64,000 bases of DNA, taken from assembly GCA_035638255.1 (NCBI GenBank), contig DASRAJ010000082.1, positions 15,100-79,099 of the forward strand, given 5' to 3'. Below are positions 18,149 through 27,395 of this stretch, one piece after another. The stretch is from DASRAJ01 sp035638255. GTDB lineage: Bacteria > Bacteroidota > Bacteroidia > Chitinophagales > UBA10324. The notes beneath the pieces were generated by a model. The model searched no databases, was not told the origin of the DNA, and saw only the letters and a list, made by a program, of their open reading frames with translations. The position numbers were made by a program, and so were the translations under genes. Each line of letters opens with the position of its first letter. Positions within the stretch are counted from its first letter, which is position 1.

Positions 18149-19603
18149 TTAGAATTTAACCTGAACACGAAGCGTGAAAACATTATCGGGTATGTCTGCA
18201 GTGAAACCGGCAAGGTTGGTGCTTGTTTCATTTTTCACGATGTCGTAGTATGCGGTAATTTTTATGTTCGCATCCCAGCGGTAAGCGAGACCAAGACCGA
18301 GGGTGGTATATTTTATATCCGTACCGTTAGTAGCTTTCAAAGGAGCTGTTACTTTTTTCCCGATTTCATCGTCGGCAACATCGGTATTCGGATCGTACCA
18401 ATCGTATTTTACAATTGCCTGCCATGGAGTTTGAGCAATGCTTTGAACGAAATAAAAATAAGCCCCGTTAAATTTTCTTGAATACAAATCGCTGGCTGAT
18501 GTTGACGTGCTGGCGGTGGTTGTAGTAGTTGCTGTGCCGGTTAATGAATCAATAGTTGTAACGGAAGTGTATGTTGTTGCAGTACCGGTAGGCGCCGCAA
18601 CCGGACTCGCTGATGATCCTGATGTACCGGGTTGAGTTCCCTGGATGTATTCTCCGCGCAAAGTGGTAATTCCCGCAAGCCAACTGATGCTGAATTGAGC
18701 ATCGGCTCCCACATGAGTTCTTTCGATTTTCAATCTTTTATTGATATCCGCATCAACGTCAGCCTTTGGTACAACTATTTCGAAACCTTTTGATCCTTCT
18801 GCATCAGTTCCAAATTTATAAGAGTCGGAAACGTCATGACGGAATCCTCCGCTATAATATGATGCGCCAAGTCCCCATCTTATTTTTTCCTCCATCGCAG
18901 TGCGGGATATTCCGATGTGTCCAATGAAATCTTTGAACTTGTCAAAGTCACTTGCATTGATTCCGACAGATGGCGCGCCGGTACCATTAAAGAAACCGGC
19001 ATCAATCTTCAGCCAGTTCCAATTGGAGTTTTTTGGTCCTTGAAGGGTAAGCATCATTCCTAAATCACGTTCATTCGGAAAAATTATTTGCGATAGTCTT
19101 CCGCGTTCAGGCGATTCTCTCACTGAAGATGACATAACAATCTCGTAGCCAAAGGGACGGTTCTGCATTCCCGCAGTTAGTGAAAACCATCCTGACCATG
19201 GGTCTGTAAGCCTTGCCCACGCATCCTTTATCGTCAACCCTTTTTCAGTCACATCAAATTGCAGAAGATATTGCGACGTGGACCATCCTTTTGCATTCAG
19301 AGGCGCATCATAAGTAAATTTTATTCTGCCCCTGCGAACCATAAAACGCTTGTCAACGCCCGAAGCAAAATCACCCCCGGCAAAGCTTCTCGCACCTGCC
19401 GAGTCAATCACCTGGAATTGCCCCTGGATGTAGCCCGTCACTTTAATTCTCTTGAGTGCATCAAGTTCTGAACGCATGCCATTTACCGTGCGTGTCAATG
19501 TATCTAATGGATTTTCGTTTTCCTGGGCTTGTGCGACAAATTGTGAGAATAACAGTAGGACCGGAAAAAAAGCAAATCGTTTTAGTAATGAATTAAGTTT
19601 CAT
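18149..19603 (-). CDS. OprP/OprO-type phosphate-selective porin
   Basis: A 484-residue outer-membrane barrel. The signal peptide is residues 1-26. A short heptad-like helix (LDTLTRTVNGMRSELDALKR) precedes the barrel, as in OprP/OprO porins. Barrel motifs are KRFMVRRGRIKFTYDA, DAWARLTDPWSGWFSLTAGM and NRPFGYEI, and it ends in LRVQVKF with a terminal Phe. An unusual Ser/Thr/Ala-rich stretch at about 325-375, probably an extracellular loop, interrupts it. Such porins pass phosphate or pyrophosphate across the outer membrane. It heads the minus-strand order porin-pstS-pstC-pstA-arsC, and a possible Pho box lies about 100 bp upstream. Confidence 0.9.
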   Translation of the reverse strand: MKLNSLLKRFAFFPVLLLFSQFVAQAQENENPLDTLTRTVNGMRSELDALKRIKVTGYIQGQFQVIDSAGARSFAGGDFASGVDKRFMVRRGRIKFTYDAPLNAKGWSTSQYLLQFDVTEKGLTIKDAWARLTDPWSGWFSLTAGMQNRPFGYEIVMSSSVRESPERGRLSQIIFPNERDLGMMLTLQGPKNSNWNWLKIDAGFFNGTGAPSVGINASDFDKFKDFIGHIGISRTAMEEKIRWGLGASYYSGGFRHDVSDSYKFGTDAEGSKGFEIVVPKADVDADINKRLKIERTHVGADAQFSISWLAGITTLRGEYIQGTQPGTSGSSASPVAAPTGTATTYTSVTTIDSLTGTATTTTTASTSTSASDLYSRKFNGAYFYFVQSIAQTPWQAIVKYDWYDPNTDVADDEIGKKVTAPLKATNGTDIKYTTLGLGLAYRWDANIKITAYYDIVKNETSTNLAGFTADIPDNVFTLRVQVKF

Positions 19604-19969
19604 GTTTGAAAGTTTTGGTGATTAAAGGAAGTGTGAAGTATTATATGCCGGGGAGTTTTTATTCTCACTGCATATTTTCATGGCCACAAAAAGACACATC
19701 AGTTGTTAGGAAATTGTTAATTGCCCATTATGGAAAGGTTATTTCACTACCTGCAAAGCGATTTCTGATTCTTAGCACCAACGTGATATCTTCTGATGGT
19801 TATAGTATCGTTATCACACTGTAATGCGAAGCTTTAGATGATTTGAGATTATTCTATAGTTAAGTTTCATCAATGGTATAGTTAATTACCTTTTAACAGG
19901 TTTATTTCGCGCCCGTTCTCATTTTTTTGGAGAAATAACAGCGAGAAAAAATTAAGGATCAGCGAAGAG
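19604..19969. other. Intergenic region between the divergent porin and 19970 genes
   Basis: A 366-base AT-rich gap upstream of the phosphate block. It contains the candidate Pho box at 19704-19720. A short plus-strand open frame at 19606-19824 has no family signature or plausible leader and is not called. No other repeat or RNA was seen. Confidence 0.5.
19704..19720 (-). promoter_or_regulatory. Candidate Pho-box-like direct repeat upstream of porin-pst block
   Basis: On the minus strand the sequence is TTAACA-atttc-CTAACA: two near-identical hexamers 11 bases apart, one helical turn. This matches the TTAACA-type direct repeat of Bacillus PhoP boxes and the 11-base period of E. coli Pho boxes. 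It lies about 100 bases before the porin ATG. Only one such pair was seen, so it is an inference from pattern and context. Confidence 0.35.
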
Positions 19970-20404
19970 ATGAAGACCTATAAATCTGACGATGAACTTG
20001 TGAAAATTCTTTTATCCAATGGTTATAAGGAAGTGAGAGCATTGCATACCAACGGAAGGCTGAACCAGTCCGCTGAAGAACGAGACTTTGCAATCTTCAA
20101 TACAAACGTGACTTCACAAACGCCTCACATTAAATTGAAGCAGGGTGCCATTAAAGAAAACGGGTTGCAGTTCTATGAGCAAGCTATCAGTGAGAACCAG
20201 TTGAAGACGATGGTATGTTACCACAAATTATCAGGGAGCATTCGCAACACCATTAAAAATAAATTCCGCTATGCATGGCAGATTGAATCGGTGGTAAATT
20301 TTTTTGAGGACTTGAAGAGGCAAGATTCATCTGTTTCACAACGCATCTCAAAAGCGCTACGGAGAAAAATTCTTGGCGAGTATGAGAGGGTGGTGTTGGA
20401 TTGA
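19970..20404 (+). CDS. Hypothetical protein preceding NADAR gene
   Basis: A 144-residue, basic, soluble protein without signal peptide or membrane segment; I do not recognise a family. Its ATG at 19970 follows gaagag, a plausible ribosome site. The C-terminal part is helical and Lys/Arg rich (SKALRRKILGEYERVV). It lies 45 bp upstream of the NADAR gene on the same strand, so the two may be co-transcribed. It lacks features I would expect of a DarT ADP-ribosyltransferase and is shorter than that family. Confidence 0.6.
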   Translation: MKTYKSDDELVKILLSNGYKEVRALHTNGRLNQSAEERDFAIFNTNVTSQTPHIKLKQGAIKENGLQFYEQAISENQLKTMVCYHKLSGSIRNTIKNKFRYAWQIESVVNFFEDLKRQDSSVSQRISKALRRKILGEYERVVLD

Positions 20405-20449
20405 TGTGTACGTCATCCGACAAAGGCTTTCTAACCAGACAAACTCCTA

Positions 20450-20950
20450 ATGAACAACCAGAAAAATATGAAGGAGGAATTCATCTTTTACTTCGGGCCT
20501 GATTCAGTGTTTTCTCACTGGTACAAATGCAATTTTGCAATTGACGGTAAAAACTACTGTTGCGTTGAGCAATACATTATGTACAAGAAAGCAATCTTGT
20601 TTAATGATTTGGAAATCGCAAATAAAATTCTACACTCATCAGACCCGCAGCGGCACAGGTATCTCGGAAAGCAGGTTGCCGGCTTCATAAAATCTGTGTG
20701 GCAAAATGAATGTAAGCAGTATGCTTATGAAGCCAACTATGCTAAATTCACTGAAAGCGAGAAGCTCATGAAAGCACTTGTGGATACTAAAGAAAAAAGT
20801 TTGGCCGAAGCAAGTCCCTACGATAGAAATTGGGGAATCGGCTTAAGTGTTGCCAATCCCAGGAATCAGGACAGAAAAAACTGGAGAGGAAAGAATTGGT
20901 GTGGTGAAGTATTGGAATTGGTTCGGAGAAATATTTTAATGCAGGGCTAA
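20450..20950 (+). CDS. NADAR domain protein (YbiA-like)
   Basis: A 166-residue cytoplasmic protein of the NADAR superfamily. Landmarks: FYFGPDSVFSHWYKCNF, a CVEQYIMYKKA helix (conserved V-E-x-x-x-x-x-x-K-A), the SDPQRHRYLGKQV segment, and the family hallmark YDRNWGIGLS near residue 125, then WRGKNWCGEVLELVR. Known members either cleave riboflavin-pathway intermediates (YbiA type) or remove ADP-ribose from guanine in DNA as DarT antitoxins. The neighbour at 19970 is not a recognisable DarT, so the role is open. A start at the second Met (20468) is also possible. Confidence 0.88.
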   Translation: MNNQKNMKEEFIFYFGPDSVFSHWYKCNFAIDGKNYCCVEQYIMYKKAILFNDLEIANKILHSSDPQRHRYLGKQVAGFIKSVWQNECKQYAYEANYAKFTESEKLMKALVDTKEKSLAEASPYDRNWGIGLSVANPRNQDRKNWRGKNWCGEVLELVRRNILMQG

Positions 20951-21149
20951 GTTGTTCTCACTGACTCATCTGAGGATAGTGAATGTGAACTCCGTTACTA
21001 ATGACATCCTGCCTAAGTCTCCATTTTCCAAGCTGCTTCTTAGGGTTTCGCTATTCAAAGTCTCCAAATTCACTACCTTTCACTTATCATTGTGTGTTTG
21101 CACGAACGGATATTTCTGAAGCTCTTTTGTTTCTTATCCTTCTAACTGT

Positions 21150-23639
21150 ATGCAAAGGAAAAACTGTCTCCTGCTTTTACTCCTGCTAACTCAGGTTACG
21201 TGTCAAATCCATGCTCAGCAATCTGTAAGATCGGTAGGTCATGATTTTTGGATTTCTTTGGGAGGTGACCAGGGATTCTATTACCTCACTGATGTGCGAC
21301 TAAAGGTTACAGCGATAGAAGATGCAGCTATAGAAGTTCATTATACGACTAATGGCTCAGTGGTAAACTATAACATGCTAGCAGGAGATTTAAAAACGAT
21401 TTCATTGAATCAAATTCCGGCTTCACCGGTGCAGGCTGAAGTGATTGAAAATAAAAGTGTGCATATTATTTCTTCGGGAGCCATCAGCATGTACCTGCTC
21501 TCACCCAATGGTTCTACCGATGATGCTACCTTGATATTGCCGGCTGATCAACCCAACTATGGGACTATATTTTACCCCATTTCATATAAGGTGCAGCCGC
21601 TCTCTGTAAGCCCTGTAGATTTTACCATTGTGAGTTCGTGTGATTCCACCGTGCTGGAAATCACTCCATCACAACTGAGTGCAGGAAACCATCCTGCAGG
21701 AGTTCCCTATAATATTGTTTTGAATGAAGGGGATACTTACGAGTGCGGCACTTCCTGGGCTTCGGTCAACTATGAGAAAGATATAACCGGGTGGAAAGTG
21801 GAAGTGCTAAGCGGTGCATGTTGCAATCCGATCAACATTTACGAGGTTGCTCTTCCGTGGTATATTTATCCGGACACTACCACGCTTGGTTTTGCATGTT
21901 GTGCCGACAATTGGGTAGAGGTTATTTACCCACAGCAGTCCTGGGATACTGCTTATTATTTCGTTCCATTCAAATATCCCCCTTATGACATCATCCGCAT
22001 ATTGTCAGCAACCAATGCCAACAATATTTATTTTGACGGTGTGCTCACAGGAACTATAAATAGCGGCGGGTTCTTAGAGGGCTCCGTGGATACGGCTGTA
22101 AAAATTACCGCAGACGCACCGGTGGAGATTATGCAGATGATGGTTTCTCAATATGCAGACCCCAGTGGGATGTACCAGGGTGACCCGGCATTGCTTACGG
22201 TAAGCAGCTTTAAAGACCATATTCAAAAAACCAAATTCTCAACCAGCTACCCTTTCGGGGGAAATCCTTTTAATCATATTGTGAACGTTATTATACATTC
22301 CAGTGATACAGATTTAATCCTGTTGAATGGAACACCTATAACTGAGAATTTTCATCGCTTCAACACCGATCAGAATATGGCTTATTCAAGAGTTGATTTA
22401 GATACCGGCGTTACCTATTTGCTGGAGTGCAATTGTGATTTTCTTGCGTCTCTCTATGGCGAATACACGTTCGGGAGTTATGCGACACAGCTTCCGGCGT
22501 TTCACCTTCAAAATCCGGAACCACCGCTGGTACATGAAACGGATACTTTGTGTGGCGTACCAGCGGTGTTGTATGCATTGCAGGGCACAAGTTATTTATG
22601 GAACGATGGAACTACTGATTCTACCTTCATAGCCCTTGATACAGGCATGTATTACGTCTATGTTTTACTCAATGATTGTGAAGATACTTTTCAATTCTTT
22701 TATGTGAGCGAGGCCTTAATTGACTCCGCGGCACTTCCTTTGGATACATTGTTTTCATGCGGTGAGCCTCTTACAATTACAGCACCTTCAGGAGGACAAT
22801 CTTATCTCTGGTCAAATGGAGATACAACGCAGTCCACTGATGTAGATAGCGCCGGAATTTTTGCAGTAGTAACACAATTTAGCTTGTGCGAGAAGCACTA
22901 CGATTGGTATGTAGTGGTCCCGTTTATAGATACAGCGAGTACTTTCAGCAGTGATACTTTTTACTATTGTAAATCTGCTTTTCAATTAAATGCCCCTTTA
23001 GGTTTATCGTATCAGTGGTCTACAGGTGATACGACTGCGACCATTACCGTAAACGGAACAGGAGAGTATATAGTGATTGTTAATTCTGCTTATTGTATTT
23101 ATGATACCGTTCAATTTGTAGTATCTGCTTTTCCCCTATTAGTGCAACCATTCACCCTGGGGAGTGATACTGTTTTTTGCTATGGCGACGAGGTGATATT
23201 AACAGGGCCATCGATAAACACGGAATGGTCCACGGGCGAGACAGGTTTGGAGATTATAGTAAAAGAAGATGGTGAATACATCGCCTCCATTACGGATTCA
23301 TGTACGGGTGAAATTTTTTCTGATACCATTGGGGCGTCAAGAAAGGTTTGCTTTTGCGATCCGCTTTTTCCGGATGCCTTTACTCCCAACAATGATGGAA
23401 TTAATGATGACTTTCATTCCCTTCATGCTCTTGATTGTAACTACTCCGACTATTTGTTCCGGGTGTTTAACAGGTGGGGTCAATTGCTTTTTGAAACTAA
23501 TGATCCTAATGGTTCATGGAACGGGACACTCAGTGGAGCGCCGCAACCTATGAGCGTTTATGCGTACCTGTGCAGATATGAGCTCGCAGATTCACCGTCT
23601 CCGATATTGCTCAAGGGAAATGTTACACTGATCCGCTGA
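21150..23639 (+). CDS. Large surface protein with IgGFc-binding-like N-terminus and T9SS type B (gliding-associated) C-terminus
   Basis: An 829-residue exported protein. The signal peptide is residues 1-23 (CLLLLLLLTQVTCQIHAQ). Residues about 28-420 resemble the IgGFc-binding-like module (HDFWISLGG near the start, then VHIISSGAISMYLLSP). Then come three to four SYLWNDGT/SYLWSNGDTTQS-type repeats of about 85 residues. The last ~85 residues are the gliding-motility-associated type B sorting domain: FPDAFTPNNDGINDDF, FRVFNRWGQLLFE, WNGTLSG and YAYLCRY. Type B cargo is anchored or released at the surface by T9SS. It is likely an adhesin; no ligand can be named. Confidence 0.9.
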   Translation: MQRKNCLLLLLLLTQVTCQIHAQQSVRSVGHDFWISLGGDQGFYYLTDVRLKVTAIEDAAIEVHYTTNGSVVNYNMLAGDLKTISLNQIPASPVQAEVIENKSVHIISSGAISMYLLSPNGSTDDATLILPADQPNYGTIFYPISYKVQPLSVSPVDFTIVSSCDSTVLEITPSQLSAGNHPAGVPYNIVLNEGDTYECGTSWASVNYEKDITGWKVEVLSGACCNPINIYEVALPWYIYPDTTTLGFACCADNWVEVIYPQQSWDTAYYFVPFKYPPYDIIRILSATNANNIYFDGVLTGTINSGGFLEGSVDTAVKITADAPVEIMQMMVSQYADPSGMYQGDPALLTVSSFKDHIQKTKFSTSYPFGGNPFNHIVNVIIHSSDTDLILLNGTPITENFHRFNTDQNMAYSRVDLDTGVTYLLECNCDFLASLYGEYTFGSYATQLPAFHLQNPEPPLVHETDTLCGVPAVLYALQGTSYLWNDGTTDSTFIALDTGMYYVYVLLNDCEDTFQFFYVSEALIDSAALPLDTLFSCGEPLTITAPSGGQSYLWSNGDTTQSTDVDSAGIFAVVTQFSLCEKHYDWYVVVPFIDTASTFSSDTFYYCKSAFQLNAPLGLSYQWSTGDTTATITVNGTGEYIVIVNSAYCIYDTVQFVVSAFPLLVQPFTLGSDTVFCYGDEVILTGPSINTEWSTGETGLEIIVKEDGEYIASITDSCTGEIFSDTIGASRKVCFCDPLFPDAFTPNNDGINDDFHSLHALDCNYSDYLFRVFNRWGQLLFETNDPNGSWNGTLSGAPQPMSVYAYLCRYELADSPSPILLKGNVTLIR

Positions 23640-23699
23640 AAATAATTTTCTCATATTTCTTAAAATTGCAGGAGAACTATAATTAATAGAAATTCTTGA

Positions 23700-25439
23700 A
23701 TGGCCCTTAAAGACAAACTACCGGTAAGTTATTTACTTTTCACAAACAGGGGACGAATAAACCGGCTGACTTACTGGACTGTTTCAATTTTTATCTGGAC
23801 GACTTTTTATATCCTGTTCAACCTTCTTGAATTTGCTTTCTCCTGGTCTGCGACCCTTGTCATTTATCCTTTATTGTTTTGGGTTTTAATTTCGACAGCA
23901 ATAAAAAGATTGCACGATTGTAATAAGTCGGGCCATTGGCTTTGGCTGATTCTTATTCCTGTTTTAGGTCCGCTGATTTTAGTTTTCTTATTGGGTTTCA
24001 AAAAAGGAAATGCAAACCAAAATCGTTTCGGGGCTGTCCCGGGTTCTGCGTCAGACTACTTTAAGGTTGGGGATGCCGGACGCGTGCCTCACTTGAAAAC
24101 CAGTGAGCGAATTGTGAATGATGTTACGGAACTCAATCCGATTTTGGTTGCAAAAGTGGAAGCACCAAAAACAATTGAAGAGCTTCAGGCCATAATCAAA
24201 AATGCCGACAAGCCCATTTCGGTTGGTGGCGGACGATTTAGCATGGGAGGGCAGACTGCAAGCCCTGACAGCATTCACATTGACATGAGAAAGCTGAATA
24301 CCGTTCTTGATTTTTCTCCTGAAAATAAAACGATAAAAGTGCAGGCAGGCATTCGGTGGTGTGATATTCAACAGTTTATTGACCCGTATGATTTGAGCGT
24401 TAAGATTATGCAGAGCTACGCCAACTTTACGGTGGGTGGAGCTTTGAGTGTAAATTCTCATGGACGATATATAGGTTTAGGACCTGTTATTTTATCGGTA
24501 AAATCGCTTGACATAATTTTAGCAAACGGAGAGCTTGCTCATGCTTCAAAAAATGAAAATGCTGAATTGTTTTTCTCCTGCATTGGCTGTTATAATGCAA
24601 TAGCGGTAATTGCTGTTGTTGAATTTGAACTGGAAGAAAATATTCCGCTAAAGCGCATTCATAAAAAAATGAAACGAAATGAGTATAGAAAATTTTTCTT
24701 TGAAAATGTCCGGGAAAACAAGAACGTTATTCTTCATAACGCAGATATTTATCCGCCGGGCTTCAAAAATGTAAGAGCCGTAAGCTGGGTAAAGACTGAC
24801 GAGAAACCAACCGTGAAATCAAAGCTAATGCCCCTGTCTGCAGCCTATCCTATAGAAAGATATTTTATCAATGCCTTTAGCAGAAGCAGGTTTGGTAAGT
24901 GGCGCCGGGAAAATATTATTGAACCAATCTTTTATTTAAGAAAAAAAATTCACTGGAGAAATTATGAAGCAGGATACGATGTCCTCGAATTAGAACCCCA
25001 ATCAAGAAAACACAGCACGTATGTTTTACAGGAATATTTTATTCCGGTTCACAGGTTTGATGAGTTCGCCGTTTTAATGGCTGAAATCTTTACACGGTAT
25101 CGTGTAAATGTGATCAATGTTTCTATACGCCATGCAAAAGCAGATATTGGTTCTTTGCTGGCCTGGGCAAGGGAAGAGGTTTTTGCCTTCGTGGTCTGGT
25201 ACAAGCAGGGTACTAATGAAGTAGCAAAAAACAAAGTGGCCATTTGGACAAGAGAATTGATAAATGCAGCCCTCTCTTTGGGCGGTTCTTATTACCTGCC
25301 TTACCAGGTACATGCAACTGAAGAGCAATTTCATAAAGCCTATCCAAACGCAAAAAAATTATTTGAGCTAAAAGATAAGCTCGACCCTGTCTTTAAATTC
25401 AGAAACGTAATTTGGGATTCTTATTATCACTCAAACTAA
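23700..25439 (+). CDS. DUF805-FAD-binding oxidoreductase fusion protein
   Basis: A 579-residue protein with two parts. Residues 1-120 are a DUF805 membrane domain (FTNRGRINRLTYW, then two or three hydrophobic helices and the signature AIKRLHDCNKSGHWLWL). Residues about 145-300 are a PCMH-type FAD-binding domain as in lactone and sugar oxidases: VEAPKTIEELQAIIKNAD, ISVGGGRFSMGGQT, FANFTVGGALSVNSHGRY-like FAD contacts. The C-terminal 270 residues would form the substrate domain. The usual covalent-FAD histidine position reads Arg in GGGRFSM. The catalytic part is thus membrane tethered. It is the first of three genes with 6- and 3-base gaps; the substrate is unknown. Confidence 0.8.
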   Translation: MALKDKLPVSYLLFTNRGRINRLTYWTVSIFIWTTFYILFNLLEFAFSWSATLVIYPLLFWVLISTAIKRLHDCNKSGHWLWLILIPVLGPLILVFLLGFKKGNANQNRFGAVPGSASDYFKVGDAGRVPHLKTSERIVNDVTELNPILVAKVEAPKTIEELQAIIKNADKPISVGGGRFSMGGQTASPDSIHIDMRKLNTVLDFSPENKTIKVQAGIRWCDIQQFIDPYDLSVKIMQSYANFTVGGALSVNSHGRYIGLGPVILSVKSLDIILANGELAHASKNENAELFFSCIGCYNAIAVIAVVEFELEENIPLKRIHKKMKRNEYRKFFFENVRENKNVILHNADIYPPGFKNVRAVSWVKTDEKPTVKSKLMPLSAAYPIERYFINAFSRSRFGKWRRENIIEPIFYLRKKIHWRNYEAGYDVLELEPQSRKHSTYVLQEYFIPVHRFDEFAVLMAEIFTRYRVNVINVSIRHAKADIGSLLAWAREEVFAFVVWYKQGTNEVAKNKVAIWTRELINAALSLGGSYYLPYQVHATEEQFHKAYPNAKKLFELKDKLDPVFKFRNVIWDSYYHSN

Positions 25440-25445
25440 ACAAAG

Positions 25446-26306
25446 ATGAATAACACTGCTTCACAATTCAAGGCTGTTTTTTCAAACACAAAATGGAGTG
25501 ATGATTTTTACCGTTTTCTGCAGGTGATTTTTCATTTATATCCCGAGGATAAATTTCATCACCTCATTGCAATAACAAGCAAGGAAAAAAACACAGACGA
25601 AGAAATTTACAAAACTGTACAGACCAACCTTCCAAAAATAAAACCATTTCTTTCTGAACTTACTCTTGCTTTACCTGCATTGAAGAAGCAGAAGAAAGAA
25701 ATGGCAAGACAAGTACTGCGGTTACTCGGCTCTAAAAAACAAATCAATGGCTATTTGGAAATTGGTTCGACCGGGAGGTATATAAGCGAATTACGGAAGC
25801 ACATTTCTCTTACAGGACCTATTTATTTGACGAACGATATTGTTCCCAACAATTCCCTTGCAGATATTTTTGAAAGGGGACAATTAGGAAAAATCGGTCA
25901 CTTTATTCCGTTAAATAATTACCAGCCGATAAGCGAAAAAGATATTCCTGATGAAAGTGTTGATTTAGTAGCATGTCATATCGGACTGCATCATGCCCCG
26001 CATGAGCTTTTAGAGGGGTACATAAAATCAATTCAGAGAATACTGAGGAAAGGTGGTTTGTTTATAATGAGAGATCATGATGTAAAAACTGCTGAGATGG
26101 CCACTTTCGTTTCATTAGTTCATACCGTTTTTAATTTAGGCCTGAATGTACCCTGGGAAACAGATTCATCAGAATTCAAATCATTCAAACCGGTTGATGA
26201 GTGGAGTAAAATAATTTGTTCGCAGGGTTTTAAAGAATCGGGAGAAAGAATTTTGCAGGACAAAGATCCATCAGACAATACTCTTGTAGCGTTTACAAAA
26301 TTATAA
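25446..26306 (+). CDS. Class I SAM-dependent methyltransferase
   Basis: A 286-residue cytoplasmic enzyme. The SAM-binding motif I is YLEIGSTGRY at about residues 99-108, the acidic end of strand 2 is in YLTNDIVP, motif post-I/IV is in DESVDLVACHIGLHHAP, and the following helix and strand read ILRKGGLFIMRDHD. The N-terminal ~95 residues are an extra helical domain. Substrate specificity is not evident. It starts 6 bases after the stop of the FAD fusion gene, and the next gene follows after 3 bases, so all three are surely one transcript and probably one pathway. Confidence 0.85.
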   Translation: MNNTASQFKAVFSNTKWSDDFYRFLQVIFHLYPEDKFHHLIAITSKEKNTDEEIYKTVQTNLPKIKPFLSELTLALPALKKQKKEMARQVLRLLGSKKQINGYLEIGSTGRYISELRKHISLTGPIYLTNDIVPNNSLADIFERGQLGKIGHFIPLNNYQPISEKDIPDESVDLVACHIGLHHAPHELLEGYIKSIQRILRKGGLFIMRDHDVKTAEMATFVSLVHTVFNLGLNVPWETDSSEFKSFKPVDEWSKIICSQGFKESGERILQDKDPSDNTLVAFTKL

Positions 26307-26309
26307 AGA

Positions 26310-27395
26310 ATGGGGCGCCTTAGAATTCTTACATTATTTTCAATTCTGTTAGCAGTTTCAATTTTCTTCTTCAAGAAAAGGAATCCTACCACTATCGCAG
26401 CCGGTGAAGGATTGGTAATTAAAAAAGAGTGGTTAAGCACCAATAAAAATCCCGTTACTCCTCAAAAGGATATACGACCTGCCGACCAAACTTTTCTCAC
26501 CTTCCCTGAATGGTACCTGGTCTTTAGTCCCGAAGAACAGGCGAATTATTTTAAGCGGCATACCTCAAGCAGCTTTCCATTCATGAGTCACACCGCTCAA
26601 ATTTGGCAGGGTTATAAAATCGTCAACGACCAGATTAAAGATAATTTTCCAACGAACACCGGTTATCATTTTATGATTTGGATAATTGGAACAAGTTCAT
26701 CGGTTGAGTATTCGATAAAAGCATGGTACGAAACCATTATAGGCAGAATTACCGATACTCACCGGGTAATTACTGACGAAGATAAGTTCAACGCAAGGTT
26801 CGCACAGGACTATGTTGATTTTATAAAGGACCGTCCCTGGTATGAATTTGACTTTGCAACCCGCCTGAAATCTTTGTGGACGACAACTTCCTTCTTTGGC
26901 GGAAGCTTTTCAAGGAAGATCGAGCGTAAATACGTTCTCACCTCCGAGCTATTGGTAAAATATGCTTATGGTAAGCTAATTGGGTTGGGAACAAAAACAG
27001 TTTATGATGAAGCTTTGCCGACAACAGCGGTATTGATTGATTCGCTTCCGCAAAATGATTCCGGTCTTAACATCATTCAACAGTTTGCTGATAAATCAGT
27101 ATTGATAAGCCTTCCGCGATATGACAAATTCAATGGTGCTATATCTGACCTGGCAAAGAGAGGTTGCAGCTTCAAAGAAATTGCAGGTAACAATTCAGCA
27201 ATTCTCTTAACGGTGTTAGTTCCTTCAACTTACCAGGCAAATTTTGAAAATGCACAAATAGTTTTTACCCAACCAATTTCATCAGACCGGACAATGAAAC
27301 GAATTGCCCTGGCGATTCCCGTAACACAATTGAATAAACTGCTGATACAATTTTTTAACAACAAGATTAACATTGAGCATGTGTTTGACTTTTAA
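26310..27395 (+). CDS. Membrane-anchored protein of unknown function, third gene of FAD/methyltransferase operon
   Basis: A 361-residue protein with one N-terminal hydrophobic segment (ILTLFSILLAVSIFFF), so it is probably anchored in the inner membrane with the rest periplasmic. I know no family name for it. Conspicuous segments are FLTFPEWYLVFSPEEQANY, HFMIWIIGTSSSVEYSIKAWYE (broken hydrophobic stretch, perhaps a second membrane helix) and WTTTSFFGGSFSRKIERKY. Its start overlaps the translational unit of the methyltransferase with only 3 bases between. A structured inverted repeat follows its stop. Confidence 0.7.
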   Translation: MGRLRILTLFSILLAVSIFFFKKRNPTTIAAGEGLVIKKEWLSTNKNPVTPQKDIRPADQTFLTFPEWYLVFSPEEQANYFKRHTSSSFPFMSHTAQIWQGYKIVNDQIKDNFPTNTGYHFMIWIIGTSSSVEYSIKAWYETIIGRITDTHRVITDEDKFNARFAQDYVDFIKDRPWYEFDFATRLKSLWTTTSFFGGSFSRKIERKYVLTSELLVKYAYGKLIGLGTKTVYDEALPTTAVLIDSLPQNDSGLNIIQQFADKSVLISLPRYDKFNGAISDLAKRGCSFKEIAGNNSAILLTVLVPSTYQANFENAQIVFTQPISSDRTMKRIALAIPVTQLNKLLIQFFNNKINIEHVFDF

